Shown: positions 48,143-56,745 of the stretch, piece by piece | Numbering within the stretch: position 1 is the first letter of the stretch | Layout: the number at the start of each line of letters is the position of its first letter | Assembly (NCBI RefSeq): GCF_011761345.1 | Contig: NZ_JAASRY010000002.1 | Coordinates: forward strand, 1 to 64,000 | From: Thalassobacillus devorans | GTDB taxonomy: Bacteria; Bacillota; Bacilli; Bacillales; Halobacillaceae | Length of the DNA: 64,000 nt | Reading direction: 5' to 3' | Notes under the pieces: generated by a model | Told to the model about the DNA's origin: nothing | The model's input: the letters and a program-made list of their open reading frames with translations, nothing else | Databases searched by the model: none | Program-made: the position numbers and the translations under genes

Positions 48143-48460
48143 ATAAAAGCCGCAAAACAAACGAATATTAAAGTAATTTGATTTTTTTTATGTTTTATAT
48201 TGAATAGTTTCATGGAAAAGAGTTAAAATGATTAAAGTTTAATCAACTCGTTAATAGTGAAAAACCTCTATAAGCTTCTGATTATAGCTTCGAGAATATC
48301 TTCTCACACTTCCTAAGAAGTGTTCTGCTAAAAGTACAGCATCTTTTGCTAAGTATATGGCTGTCCCCTCCTACTTTTCATTTTTCGTTAGATAGATAGT
48401 GTTGCAGGGCTCGAGACGGCAGACGGATAAGTAACAAAAATATAATAGTGTGGTGATTTT
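48143..48460 (+). promoter_or_regulatory. Long leader region of rho
   Basis: About 320 bases without a reading frame. It is AT-rich in the first half, then has C/T-rich patches (TCTCACACTTCC, GTCCCCTCCTACTTTTC) that could act as Rho-loading sites. In B. subtilis rho is autoregulated by Rho-dependent attenuation in a long leader, so a similar role is likely. No intrinsic terminator is visible. Confidence 0.45.
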
Positions 48461-49762
48461 GTGGCTGAATTGACAATCTCTCATTTAGAAACGTTGACTC
48501 TCAAAGATTTATATGCACTGGCACGGCAATTCAAAGTGTCTTATTACGCTAAACTCACAAAACGCGAATTGATTTTTGCGATTTTGAAAGCACAGGCCGA
48601 AAAAGGCGGCTATTTATTCATGGACGGGATCCTGGAAATCATCCCATCAGAAGGATTCGGTTTCTTGCGTCCGATCAATTATTCACCTAGCGCGGAGGAT
48701 ATCTATATTTCTGCGTCCCAAATTCGTCGTTTTGATTTGCGGAACGGAGATAAAGTATCTGGTAAAGTCCGTCCACCAAAAGAAAATGAACGTTATTACG
48801 GCCTCCTGCATGTCGACGCCGTCAATGGCGAAGATCCCGAGACAGCGAAAGAACGTGTCCACTTCCCGGCATTGACGCCGCTTTATCCGGATCGAATGAT
48901 GAAGCTGGAAACAAAAAGCAAGAACATTTCAACGCGAGTCATGGATATGATGGCCCCCGTCGGGTTCGGGCAGCGTGGACTGATTGTGGCACCGCCAAAA
49001 GCAGGTAAAACGATGCTGCTTAAGGAAATCGCGGACAGTGTTTCGAAAAACCATCCCGATGCCAAGCTGATCATTCTACTCGTCGATGAAAGACCGGAAG
49101 AAGTGACAGACATCGAACGTTCTGTAGCTGCCGATGTCGATGTTGTCAGTTCAACATTTGATGAAGTACCCGAAAACCATATCAAAGTCTCTGAGCTGGT
49201 ACTCGAACGTGCCATGCGTCTCGTAGAACAAAAGCGTGATGTCATCGTTCTGATGGACAGCATCACACGTCTGGCCCGTGCTTACAACCTGGTCATACCG
49301 CCGAGCGGCCGTACGCTTTCCGGCGGAATCGACCCGGCAGCGTTCCACCGTCCGAAGCGATTCTTTGGGGCTGCCCGTAATATTGAAGAAGGCGGAAGCT
49401 TTACGATTTTAGCTACAGCACTCGTCGATACGGGTTCCCGCATGGATGATGTCATCTATGAGGAATTCAAAGGTACCGGGAACATGGAACTTCATTTGGA
49501 TCGCAGCCTGGCGCAGCGCCGTATCTTCCCGGCAATCGATATCCTTCGCTCCGGTACACGGAAAGAAGAATTGCTGCTTCCGAAAACGCATCTGGAAAAA
49601 ATGTGGGCGGTCCGCAAAACATTGTCCGATACGCCTGATTTTGCCGAGCGTTTCCTGCGCAGGTTGAGAACTTCTAAGAACAACGAAGAGTTTTTCGATA
49701 TCATGGATAAAGAGATGAAAGGCAAATCGACAGGGAGAAGGACACAGGCTTCAGGAAAATAA
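48461..49762 (+). CDS. rho: Transcription termination factor Rho
   Basis: This 433-residue hexameric RNA helicase ends transcripts at C-rich unstructured sites. It has an N-terminal domain ([11 protein letters not shown]), the cold-shock-like RNA-binding domain with GFGFLRP, the Walker [13 protein letters not shown] (about 178-189), Walker [11 protein letters not shown] and the Q/R loops. The GTG at 48461 follows a weak GTGGTG site. It precedes rpmE with about 140 bases between. Confidence 0.95.
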   Translation: MAELTISHLETLTLKDLYALARQFKVSYYAKLTKRELIFAILKAQAEKGGYLFMDGILEIIPSEGFGFLRPINYSPSAEDIYISASQIRRFDLRNGDKVSGKVRPPKENERYYGLLHVDAVNGEDPETAKERVHFPALTPLYPDRMMKLETKSKNISTRVMDMMAPVGFGQRGLIVAPPKAGKTMLLKEIADSVSKNHPDAKLIILLVDERPEEVTDIERSVAADVDVVSSTFDEVPENHIKVSELVLERAMRLVEQKRDVIVLMDSITRLARAYNLVIPPSGRTLSGGIDPAAFHRPKRFFGAARNIEEGGSFTILATALVDTGSRMDDVIYEEFKGTGNMELHLDRSLAQRRIFPAIDILRSGTRKEELLLPKTHLEKMWAVRKTLSDTPDFAERFLRRLRTSKNNEEFFDIMDKEMKGKSTGRRTQASGK

Positions 49763-49899
49763 AACAAGTTCTTGCATTGCAAAAATGCCCCTGTTATAAT
49801 CATTCTATGTGAGTTTCGAGACAGGGCAGATTCTGCCTGATACGGCTCTTACAATAACTCTGTTTCCAAAGGATTCAGGGCAAAAAGGAGTGGAAGAAC

Positions 49900-50145
49900 A
49901 TGAAAAACGGCATTCATCCAGAATACCGCAAAGTCGTATTTCAAGACACAAGTTCTGATTACAAGTTTCTAACTGGTTCCACAAAGGAATCCAACGAAAC
50001 TATCGAATGGGAAGATGGCAACACTTACCCATTGATCCGTGTTGAAATCAGCTCAGCTTCTCACCCGTTCTACACAGGTAAGCAAAAAGCTGACAAAGAA
50101 GGCGGACGTGTCGATCGCTTTAAGAAAAAATATAACATTAAGTAA
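49900..50145 (+). CDS. rpmE2: 50S ribosomal protein L31, type B (zinc-free)
   Basis: This 81-residue protein is the L31 type without zinc cysteines: [20 protein letters not shown] and [17 protein letters not shown], ending [20 protein letters not shown]. In B. subtilis the gene at the rho-tdk locus is the four-Cys zinc form, and the type B copy (ytiA) lies elsewhere under zinc control. Here the zinc-free form holds the housekeeping position. AAAAGGAG lies before the ATG. Confidence 0.93.
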   Translation: MKNGIHPEYRKVVFQDTSSDYKFLTGSTKESNETIEWEDGNTYPLIRVEISSASHPFYTGKQKADKEGGRVDRFKKKYNIK

Positions 50146-50184
50146 TCTTCGTTATCCTGAAATGGATAGACGAATTCATGCGAA

Positions 50185-50219
50185 AAACAGGCAAATTGTC
50201 TAACTTTGCCTGTTTTTTT
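50185..50219 (+). terminator. Terminator of the L31 gene
   Basis: AAACAGGCAAA/TTTGCCTGTTT followed by T-run. Confidence 0.9.
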
Positions 50220-50240
50220 GTTCGTATGAAATAATGAGGA

Positions 50241-50279
50241 AAAGAGGGCTGTCGCTGGAATGCCGTCAGCCCTCTTTTT
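50241..50279 (+). terminator. Second terminator, in the tdk leader
   Basis: AAAGAGGGCTG/CAGCCCTCTTT with T5, 21 bases after the previous terminator and 57 bases before tdk. Confidence 0.85.
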
Positions 50280-50335
50280 CCGTTTTAAAGCTTGTTTGTT
50301 CGAGATGGAGATTCGGGAAGGGAGCGACTAACAAC

Positions 50336-50950
50336 GTGTATGTGATGAAGCAAAGCGGTTGGGTAGAAGTGATTTGTGGCAGTATGTTCAGTGGTAAGTC
50401 CGAAGAGTTGATTCGTCGTGTTCGCCGTGCTACATATGGCAATCTGTCTGTTCGGGTGTTCAAGCCCTTGATCGACGATCGTTATTCCAAAGATGCAATC
50501 GTCTCTCATAATGGAACCTCCGTGCTCGCCCGCCCTGTAGAGCACTCCAAAGAAATTTTGAAGGCGGTCGACGATACGATTGATATTGTCGGTATTGATG
50601 AAGTGCAGTTTTTTGATGAAGAAGTAGTGGACGTCGTGGAGAAGCTTGCCAATAAAGGTATCCGCGTAATTGTCGCAGGCCTCGATACCGACTTTCGCGG
50701 AGTGCCATTCGGCTGCATGCCGGAATTGATGGCTTTGAGTGAAATGGTGACAAAGCTGAATGCGATCTGCCCGGTTTGTGGTTCACCGGCGAGCCGTACG
50801 CAGCGTTTAATCGATGGAAAGCCAGCTTCCTATGACGACCCGATCATCATGGTCGGAGCGTCAGAATCATACGAGCCCCGCTGCCGCCACCACCATGAGG
50901 TACCAAACAAGCCCAGGCAATCGCAGCTGAAAGCCAAAATTTCCAATTAA
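50336..50950 (+). CDS. tdk: Thymidine kinase
   Basis: This 204-residue type II thymidine kinase salvages deoxythymidine. It has P-loop [16 protein letters not shown] (about 13-28), the DEVQFF segment, and a zinc site with CPVCG and the later C in YEPRCRHHH. The GTG at 50336 gives the family start [12 protein letters not shown] and has GGGAAGGGAG 11 bases upstream. The frame from 50234 runs through a terminator and is not used. Confidence 0.93.
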   Translation: MYVMKQSGWVEVICGSMFSGKSEELIRRVRRATYGNLSVRVFKPLIDDRYSKDAIVSHNGTSVLARPVEHSKEILKAVDDTIDIVGIDEVQFFDEEVVDVVEKLANKGIRVIVAGLDTDFRGVPFGCMPELMALSEMVTKLNAICPVCGSPASRTQRLIDGKPASYDDPIIMVGASESYEPRCRHHHEVPNKPRQSQLKAKISN

Positions 50951-50957
50951 ACAACCC

Positions 50958-50995
50958 AAGCATCAAAGCCCTTTATCGGTTTTGGTGCTTTTTTT
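50958..50995 (+). terminator. Terminator of tdk
   Basis: AAGCATCAAAGCC/GGTTTTGGTGCTT (one wobble) with T7. Confidence 0.85.
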
Positions 50996-51057
50996 ATTGG
51001 CCCTGTTTCATGTTGTTATTGATTTTTCAAAAGAAGTTTACCCAACTATATAACCGT

Positions 51058-51743
51058 AAAGTCGAAGACTTGATATCAAGATATCTAGGGTTCTTTACCA
51101 TAAAAGTGTCAAGGGGCTGCTGGGAAACTACTCGCTTTCCAGCTTCATCGCCTAGACACTCGCGACATAAGCAGTCCATCAACGGGAAGAAAAAACACTT
51201 CCCTTTTGATGTTCTGCTTATGCGTGTCGTGTCTCCCAAGGCGATTACGCATTCATTTCTTTCCTGTGGGGGGACTGGCGAGCTTCCTCGGGCTTTCGCC
51301 CTGTGGGATCTCGCCTAGATCCTTCTCCCACGGGAGTCTCGCAGTTTCACAACCACCCCATCCGATGGATGAGAGAAAAAGAACCCCTGTTATAGATGAG
51401 ACTGCTTCTACAATCACTGGTTACAAGCACGATTTTACAAGTAGCCCTCCCTTTGGTTGAAGGACTGCATAAGGATGTTTCCGTTTCCCCCATAAACGCA
51501 AGGAGGTCCGGGAAATTGCGAGACTCCTCGAAAATGCTACGCATTTCCTTCGTGCGGTGTCTATTCAAGAAGCTTATTCAAAGTCCTATGGGATGAACAT
51601 GATTGGTGAGATCCCGCAAGGCGAAGCCTGAGGAAGCTCACTACATGCCCATGGAAAGCGAGTAATTTCCCGGACCTCCAAACCGTTACTACCGTAACGG
51701 AAACAACATATCTCGAAACTGAGTCTTCAATTAAAGGGAGCTT
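51058..51743 (-). repeat. Composite palindromic repeat, copy 3 (inverted, enlarged)
   Basis: It runs opposite to copies 1 and 2. It opens with AAAGTCGAAGACTTGA, the reversed tail, and closes with CATATCTCGAAACTGAGTCT and TTAAAGGGAGCTTA, matching the start of copy 1 at 4513. The right module (about 51113-51357) carries a 118-bp insertion at 51141-51258. The left module (about 51500-51690) carries a different insertion beginning CGAAAATGCTACGCATTT. Open frames of 60-100 codons here are by-products. Confidence 0.83.
51141..51264 (-). mobile_element. 118-bp MITE-like hairpin element nested in copy 3
   Basis: The inserted 118 bp (51141-51258) is flanked by the direct repeat CTTTCC (51135-51140 and 51259-51264). 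It folds as an imperfect hairpin with ATCGCCT/AGGCGAT ends, an ATAAGCAG/CTGCTTAT middle and a GGGAAG/CTTCCC tip. Compared by eye with the copy at 60825-60942 it differs at four positions. Confidence 0.75.
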
Positions 51744-51831
51744 ACTGTAATTAGCAGCGAAAATTACGATGCATTCATATTTTTCACTTCCGCGGGGATG
51801 CTAAAAAGAAAAGTGCAAGGAGTGGAAATTC

Positions 51832-52224
51832 ATGAAATATCATGTGACTGCAATAATGATTTTTACAGCGATTCTCCTGGCAGCATGCGGAGGAGATGAA
51901 CAAGGCCAGGGACCTACCCAGGACTTGATGGATACAGAGCATCCTGAAGAAAGAGGCTCGCAAATCGATAACCCTCGTACGATCAATAACGTCGGTGACA
52001 GCTGGGGTTTAAAGCAGGACAGGGAAAAAGTCAGGCAGGCAGCTGAAAGCGTACCAGGAGTCGAAGTAGAACGAGTCATATTGGAAGGTCCTATCGTCCG
52101 TGTCACGGCAAATGTGGATAACGGACGTTTAGCAGACGGTGAGCGCGAAGAGTGGGAAGAGCAAATTGAACAGGCAATATACCGCGCAGTACCACGATAC
52201 GATATCGAAGTAAGGGTACGTTAA
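51832..52224 (+). CDS. Lipoprotein of the YhcN/YlaJ sporulation type
   Basis: This 130-residue protein has a lipoprotein signal (LLAACGG, lipidated Cys about 19), an acidic linker and a C-terminal domain reading AAESVPGVEVERVILEGPIVRVTANV. This matches the spore YhcN/YlaJ-like domain. Such lipoproteins are found in the spore inner membrane or mother-cell side, with roles in germination or outgrowth. GCAAGGAGTGG lies nine bases before the ATG. The assignment is by pattern only. Confidence 0.7.
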   Translation: MKYHVTAIMIFTAILLAACGGDEQGQGPTQDLMDTEHPEERGSQIDNPRTINNVGDSWGLKQDREKVRQAAESVPGVEVERVILEGPIVRVTANVDNGRLADGEREEWEEQIEQAIYRAVPRYDIEVRVR

Positions 52225-52237
52225 TTAACACATCTCC

Positions 52238-52270
52238 AGGCGGCTGAAAAAGCTGCCTTTCTTTTTTTGT
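52238..52270 (+). terminator. Terminator of the lipoprotein gene
   Basis: AGGCGGCT-GAAAA-AGCTGCCT with a T-rich run. Confidence 0.82.
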
Positions 52271-52283
52271 TTAACCCGTCATC

Positions 52284-52312
52284 TTGTAAGTGCCAGATCT
52301 CTATAATATAAT
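52284..52312 (+). promoter_or_regulatory. Sigma-A promoter of prfA
   Basis: TTGTAA, 17 bases, TATAAT, 31 bases before the prfA start. Confidence 0.6.
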
Positions 52313-52343
52313 TAGACTGTTATAGAGAAAGAGGTGGATCAAC

Positions 52344-53414
52344 ATGTTAGAACGTTTGCAATCCCTTGAAGATCGTTATGAAAAATTGAATGAACTCCTC
52401 AGTGATCCGGAGGTCATCAGTGATCCTAATAAATTGCGCGAGTATTCCAAAGAGCAGTCGGACCTCGAGGAAACTGTTCAGGCTTATCGTGAATATAAAG
52501 AGATCAGCACCCAATTGGACGATGCGAAAGTGATGCTGAAGGATAACCTGGATGATGATATGCATGAAATGGTCAAAGAAGAAATCGATGAATTGAGCCC
52601 GCAGAAAGAAGAACTTGAAGAACGGTTGAAGTTCCTGATGCTGCCGAAGGACCCTAATGATGATAAAAACGTCATAATGGAAGTTCGCGGGGCAGCCGGC
52701 GGTGATGAAGCAGCCTTATTTGCTGGGGATTTATTCCGTATGTATACCCGCTACGCAGAGACACAGGGGTGGAAGGTAGAAGTCATCGAGTCACATCAAA
52801 ATGATGTAGGCGGCTATAAGGAAGTTATTTTCATGGTGAATGGGCAGGGTGCTTACTCCAAGCTCAAGTATGAAAATGGTGCTCACCGTGTCCAGCGTGT
52901 ACCGGAGACGGAATCCGGCGGCCGTATTCATACCTCAACTGCAACGGTTGCAGTTCTACCGGAAGCAGAAGAAGTCGAAGTGGAAATTCATGATAAGGAT
53001 ATCCGTGTCGATACATTCGCATCCAGTGGTCCAGGCGGTCAGAGTGTTAATACGACCATGTCTGCTGTGCGTCTGACACACGAACCTACGGGAGTTGTCG
53101 TTTCGTGTCAGGATGAAAAGTCACAGATTAAGAACAAAGAAAAAGCGATGAAGGTCCTCCGTGCCCGTATTTACGATAAGTTCCAACAGGAAGCACAGGC
53201 GGAGTATGATGAGAACCGTAAATCTGCTGTCGGATCCGGGGACCGTTCCGAACGAATCCGTACGTATAACTTCCCGCAAAGCCGTGTTACTGATCACCGT
53301 ATCGGTTTGACGATCCAAAAGCTTGACCAGATTCTCGAAGGCAAGCTGGATGAAATTCTTGATGCTTTGATTGTGGAAGAACAGACGAAAAAATTGGAAC
53401 AGATTGGTGAATAA
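52344..53414 (+). CDS. prfA: Peptide chain release factor 1
   Basis: This 356-residue RF1 releases peptides at UAA and UAG. The peptidyl-hydrolysis GGQ is at 231-233 ([11 protein letters not shown]) and the stop-codon tripeptide region is PET (188-190), where E. coli RF1 has PVT. AGAGGTGG lies nine bases before the ATG. prmC, which methylates the GGQ Gln, starts one base after its stop. Confidence 0.95.
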   Translation: MLERLQSLEDRYEKLNELLSDPEVISDPNKLREYSKEQSDLEETVQAYREYKEISTQLDDAKVMLKDNLDDDMHEMVKEEIDELSPQKEELEERLKFLMLPKDPNDDKNVIMEVRGAAGGDEAALFAGDLFRMYTRYAETQGWKVEVIESHQNDVGGYKEVIFMVNGQGAYSKLKYENGAHRVQRVPETESGGRIHTSTATVAVLPEAEEVEVEIHDKDIRVDTFASSGPGGQSVNTTMSAVRLTHEPTGVVVSCQDEKSQIKNKEKAMKVLRARIYDKFQQEAQAEYDENRKSAVGSGDRSERIRTYNFPQSRVTDHRIGLTIQKLDQILEGKLDEILDALIVEEQTKKLEQIGE

Positions 53415-53415
53415 C

Positions 53416-54282
53416 ATGGAAACACTTTTTACCACCATAGAAGAAGCCCGGCGCTGGGCTTCTCTTTTTTTAAAAAAACACCACCGCGAAGAGCGTGTCG
53501 CAGACTGGCTGCTCGAGCATCATCTCGATATGAACTATACCGGGCTGCTCGTCTATGGACGCGATCCTTTTCCGGAGGATAAACGGAAACTTTTTATAAA
53601 GGATGTCGAGCAGCATGCGGAAACGGGAATACCGGTCCAGCACTTGACTGGCTGGGCGGAATTTTATGGACGACGATTTACGGTCAACGCTGATGTCCTT
53701 GTGCCAAGACCGGAGACAGAAGAGCTGGTCGAGGGGGTGCTGCAATTGCTTAACCATACCTCCCGCTCCAATCTTTTGAACATTGTAGATCTTGGAACCG
53801 GGAGTGGGGCGATTGCCTGTACACTCGCTATTGAAGCGGAAAATGTCGAGGTGCATGCAACGGACATCTCTGCGGAAGCCTTACGCCTGGCAGGTCAAAA
53901 TGCGGAGAATCTTGGAGCGGAAGTCATCTTTCATCAAGGAGATTTTCTTTCACCGGTCGCCAGCCTTGAATTTGATATCATCGTTTCCAATCCACCGTAC
54001 ATTTCCTATGCCGAACAGGAGGAACTTTCCGAAACGGTCAGTCAGTTCGACCCACATTTGGCTTTGTTTGCAGAGGACGAAGGTCTTGCTGCCTATCGGA
54101 CAATCGCCAGACAGATAAAGCAATCAGCTTCCAGTCCCAAGCTGATCGCCTTCGAAATCGGCCATCAACAGGGGGAAGCAGTCAGGGCGATTATGGAAGA
54201 AGAGCTGCCCGTCTATCACATTGAGATACGAGCTGATATCAACGGAAAGCCACGCATGATTTTTGCAATAGCAGAAAATTAA
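53416..54282 (+). CDS. prmC: Release factor glutamine methyltransferase
   Basis: This 288-residue SAM-dependent enzyme (HemK) N5-methylates the Gln of the GGQ loop of release factors. It has the SAM motif VDLGTGSGAIAC (about 124-135) and the catalytic NPPY at 192-195, with a helical N-terminal substrate domain. The ATG at 53416 was chosen because it directly follows the prfA stop; an earlier frame start lies within prfA. Translational coupling to its substrate gene is likely. Confidence 0.92.
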   Translation: METLFTTIEEARRWASLFLKKHHREERVADWLLEHHLDMNYTGLLVYGRDPFPEDKRKLFIKDVEQHAETGIPVQHLTGWAEFYGRRFTVNADVLVPRPETEELVEGVLQLLNHTSRSNLLNIVDLGTGSGAIACTLAIEAENVEVHATDISAEALRLAGQNAENLGAEVIFHQGDFLSPVASLEFDIIVSNPPYISYAEQEELSETVSQFDPHLALFAEDEGLAAYRTIARQIKQSASSPKLIAFEIGHQQGEAVRAIMEEELPVYHIEIRADINGKPRMIFAIAEN

Positions 54283-54292
54283 TAGATTAAGA

Positions 54293-54322
54293 GTTTAAAA
54301 ACAGGTTGTCCTGCCCATACTT
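54293..54322 (+). promoter_or_regulatory. Sigma-F type promoter of spoIIR
   Basis: GTTTA, 15 bases, GCCCATACTT, fitting GYWTA-N15-GGNNANAHTR at all but two -10 positions. It lies 25 bases before the start. spoIIR is sigma-F dependent in B. subtilis. Confidence 0.55.
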
Positions 54323-54346
54323 GAAAACAAGAAGGGGGCAGGAACA

Positions 54347-54964
54347 ATGAAAAAAGCACTTATATCGCTTATTATTATTACGATTTTTATAACAGCTTCA
54401 CCGATAACAACAACAGGGGCAACAACAACAGGGCCGGAATACCAGGTTATTCCGGATGAGGCGATTCGTCTTCGGATACTTGCCAACAGCAATGGGGAAG
54501 CCGACCAGGAATTGAAGCGGGAAATCCGCGATAAAGTCAATGAGGAAATTACCACCTGGGTAGAAAAGCTGACATCAATTGAATCAGCAAGGACGCTGAT
54601 CGAACGCCGAATTGGAGAGGTAGAGAAGATCGTTGCTGAAACACTGGAAAATGCAGAAGTGGATCAGGCCTATCAGGTAAAATACGATGATCGGGTGGAA
54701 TTCCCGACTAAGCTGTACGGTAATTTTATCTACCCGGCTGGCACGTATGAAGCTATTTTGATTACGCTGGGAGCAGGCAAAGGCGATAATTGGTGGTGTG
54801 TTTTATTCCCGCCGTTATGTTTCCTCGATTTTGGCAACGGTACGTCCACAGCATCCGCTGCGGACGCAGGTCAGGAGACAAGCGCGCAGCCAGGAACACA
54901 GGAAGTGGAAGTAGAATTTTTCCTCTTAAAAGTCTGGAATCAGATTAAATCTCTATTTTCTTAG
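54347..54964 (+). CDS. spoIIR: Stage II sporulation protein R
   Basis: This 205-residue forespore-secreted signal protein triggers SpoIIGA to process pro-sigma-E in the mother cell. It has a signal sequence (KKALISLIIITIFITAS) and the conserved core YQVIPDEAIRLRILANSN then KREIRDKVNEEI. GGKGDNWWCVLFPPLCFLD is the typical C-terminal half. GAAGGGGGCAGG lies before the ATG. It follows prfA-prmC as in B. subtilis. Confidence 0.93.
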   Translation: MKKALISLIIITIFITASPITTTGATTTGPEYQVIPDEAIRLRILANSNGEADQELKREIRDKVNEEITTWVEKLTSIESARTLIERRIGEVEKIVAETLENAEVDQAYQVKYDDRVEFPTKLYGNFIYPAGTYEAILITLGAGKGDNWWCVLFPPLCFLDFGNGTSTASAADAGQETSAQPGTQEVEVEFFLLKVWNQIKSLFS

Positions 54965-54973
54965 CATAATCGG

Positions 54974-55018
54974 CACACTCCTTTTCATAGATTAGTGATA
55001 GAAAAGGAGTGTGTTTTT
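54974..55018 (+). terminator. Terminator of spoIIR that contains the next gene's ribosome binding site
   Basis: A 13-bp perfect stem CACACTCCTTTTC/GAAAAGGAGTGTG followed by TTTTT. AAAGGAG in the 3' arm is the only Shine-Dalgarno of the gene at 55022. Confidence 0.85.
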
Positions 55019-55021
55019 GTT

Positions 55022-55432
55022 ATGGAAATTATTAAGCTGGAAGAAAAACATTGGAAACTATTAAAAAATAAGTATAACCACCCGGCAAATGTTACCTGGA
55101 ATCGTGATGAACTCCTTTCGGATGGATTCTTGATCCAGGAAGGCCACATGCTGCTCGGCAGCTATCTGCTGAAACCAATGGGGCAGTCGACGGTGCAGTT
55201 GAAACAGCTGACCTTATTCAGCGAGGCGACACCGGAGTTATTACTGGTGATTTTCCAAGCAATCATTGCAGACATTAACCAGTCAGAATATGAGTCAGTT
55301 GTTGTCAACAGTCACTCGGAACAGCTGGACACATTGTTGAAGCATTTCGATTTCAAGCCCTCAGATTCTGAACAGTTACCGACAGGTGCTAACTTATCCA
55401 CAGAGAACTCCTGGATTTATGTATCAAATTGA
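55022..55432 (+). CDS. YwlB-like protein, possibly a divergent acetyltransferase
   Basis: This 136-residue protein sits where B. subtilis has ywlB, between spoIIR and ywlC. The pattern MEIIKLEEKHW...GHMLLGSYLLKP...VQLKQLTLF...LLLVIFQAIIADI is compatible with a GNAT-type fold, but I cannot point to a clear acetyl-CoA motif. The ATG at 55022 is 12 bases from the AAAGGAG that lies in the 3' arm of the preceding hairpin. Confidence 0.6.
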   Translation: MEIIKLEEKHWKLLKNKYNHPANVTWNRDELLSDGFLIQEGHMLLGSYLLKPMGQSTVQLKQLTLFSEATPELLLVIFQAIIADINQSEYESVVVNSHSEQLDTLLKHFDFKPSDSEQLPTGANLSTENSWIYVSN

Positions 55433-55555
55433 GAAAAGTTATTCACGTCTGTGGGTGATTTGTGTGGATAAGTAGACCGTCCTGTGTAAAACATACACTA
55501 AATCGTGGATATACAGACTTTTTTTATCATGATATTGTATATAAAATGTGAATAA
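55394..55555. promoter_or_regulatory. DnaA-box cluster between ywlB-like gene and ywlC
   Basis: TTATCCACA at 55394-55402 and TTATTCACG at 55439-55447 read on the plus strand. TGTGGATAA at 55463-55471 and TGTGAATAA at 55547-55555 are boxes on the minus strand. Three fit TTATNCACA exactly and one differs at the last base. From memory, B. subtilis has DnaA-box clusters away from oriC, including one at ywlC-ywlB. Confidence 0.75.
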
Positions 55556-55636
55556 CTTGTGATTAACTCCTTTACTTGCTTCCTGAGAGCTCCCGTCGCA
55601 TAATAGCAGTAGACGATTTGTGAAGGAGCATAAAGA

Positions 55637-56683
55637 ATGATGCCTGCAGAAACAAAAGTGTGGAAAATAGATCCGATGCGTATAGATGCGCATCAAAATG
55701 ATATAAATCGAGCAGCTGAATTGCTGAAACAACAGGAGGTTGTAGCCTTTCCGACAGAAACCGTATATGGCCTGGGCGCTGATGCAACAAGTGAACAGGC
55801 GGTCCGACGTATATTTGAAGCCAAAGGCCGGCCTTCAGACAACCCGCTTATTGTTCACGTGGCACAGCCTGAGCAAGTGCATCAGCTGGTAACAGAAATT
55901 CCGGAGATGGCTAAAAAATTAATGGAAGCGTTCATGCCGGGGCCACTGACATTGGTCATGGATAGCAGTGGAGCAGCTGCCCCAAATGTTACAGCCGGGT
56001 TATCAACAGTGGCCGTGAGAATACCTGACCACCCTGTCGCCCTTGCGTTATTGGAAGCATGTGAAGTGCCACTGGCGGCTCCAAGTGCCAACCGATCAGG
56101 GCGGCCGAGCCCGACGACTGCCGATCATGTCTATCAGGATTTGAACGGTAGGATAGCGGGTTTGATCGATGGTGGTGCAACGGGGGTCGGTCTTGAGTCC
56201 ACGGTAGTCGACTGTACCAGTGAAATCCCGATTATTCTGCGTCCGGGTGGCATTACCAGACAGCAAATGGAAGAAGCTGTCGGCACGACTATGATGGACC
56301 CTGCTCTTGCTTCTCATCAGGAAGCTCCGAAATCCCCTGGAATGAAATACACCCACTATGCTCCAGAAGCCCCGCTATGGTTGATTGATGGAGACGACCA
56401 GTTTTTTAAGGATCAGCTTTATACCATCGAACAGGACGGCAGCCGTGTCGGGATTATCGCCAGCAATGAACTGGCCGAGCAACTGCCGGGTCAGCGTGTC
56501 CTTGCTTGCGGCTCCCGTGCAAATTTGAAAGAAATTGCCGTACATCTATATAGCGCGCTCCGCGAATTCAAAAAAGCGGATGTAGATGTCATTCTTTGCG
56601 AAGCTTTTCCGGAAGAAGATTATGGTGAAGCAATTATGAACCGCCTTCAAAAAGCGGCTGTTAAGAAAATTAACCAATTTTGA
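55637..56683 (+). CDS. ywlC: L-threonylcarbamoyladenylate synthase
   Basis: This 348-residue Sua5/YwlC enzyme makes threonylcarbamoyl-AMP from Thr, bicarbonate and ATP for the t6A37 modification of tRNAs. The YrdC-like domain is N-terminal (KQQEVVAFPTETVYGLGADAT, about 34-54; SANRSGRPSPTT at about 150) and a Sua5 C-terminal domain follows after SPGMKYTHYAPEAP. GAAGGAG lies ten bases before the ATG. Confidence 0.93.
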   Translation: MMPAETKVWKIDPMRIDAHQNDINRAAELLKQQEVVAFPTETVYGLGADATSEQAVRRIFEAKGRPSDNPLIVHVAQPEQVHQLVTEIPEMAKKLMEAFMPGPLTLVMDSSGAAAPNVTAGLSTVAVRIPDHPVALALLEACEVPLAAPSANRSGRPSPTTADHVYQDLNGRIAGLIDGGATGVGLESTVVDCTSEIPIILRPGGITRQQMEEAVGTTMMDPALASHQEAPKSPGMKYTHYAPEAPLWLIDGDDQFFKDQLYTIEQDGSRVGIIASNELAEQLPGQRVLACGSRANLKEIAVHLYSALREFKKADVDVILCEAFPEEDYGEAIMNRLQKAAVKKINQF

Positions 56684-56700
56684 TAAAAGCATATCGAAGC

Positions 56701-56743
56701 ACCTCCCCGCATATAGTGAGATAGCATGTCCGGGGAGGTTTTT
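56701..56743 (+). terminator. Terminator of ywlC that contains the mntP ribosome binding site
   Basis: ACCTCCCCG/CGGGGAGGT 9-bp perfect stem followed by TTTTT; the mntP ATG is two bases further. GGGGAGG in the 3' arm is the mntP Shine-Dalgarno. Confidence 0.82.
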
Positions 56744-56745
56744 CT

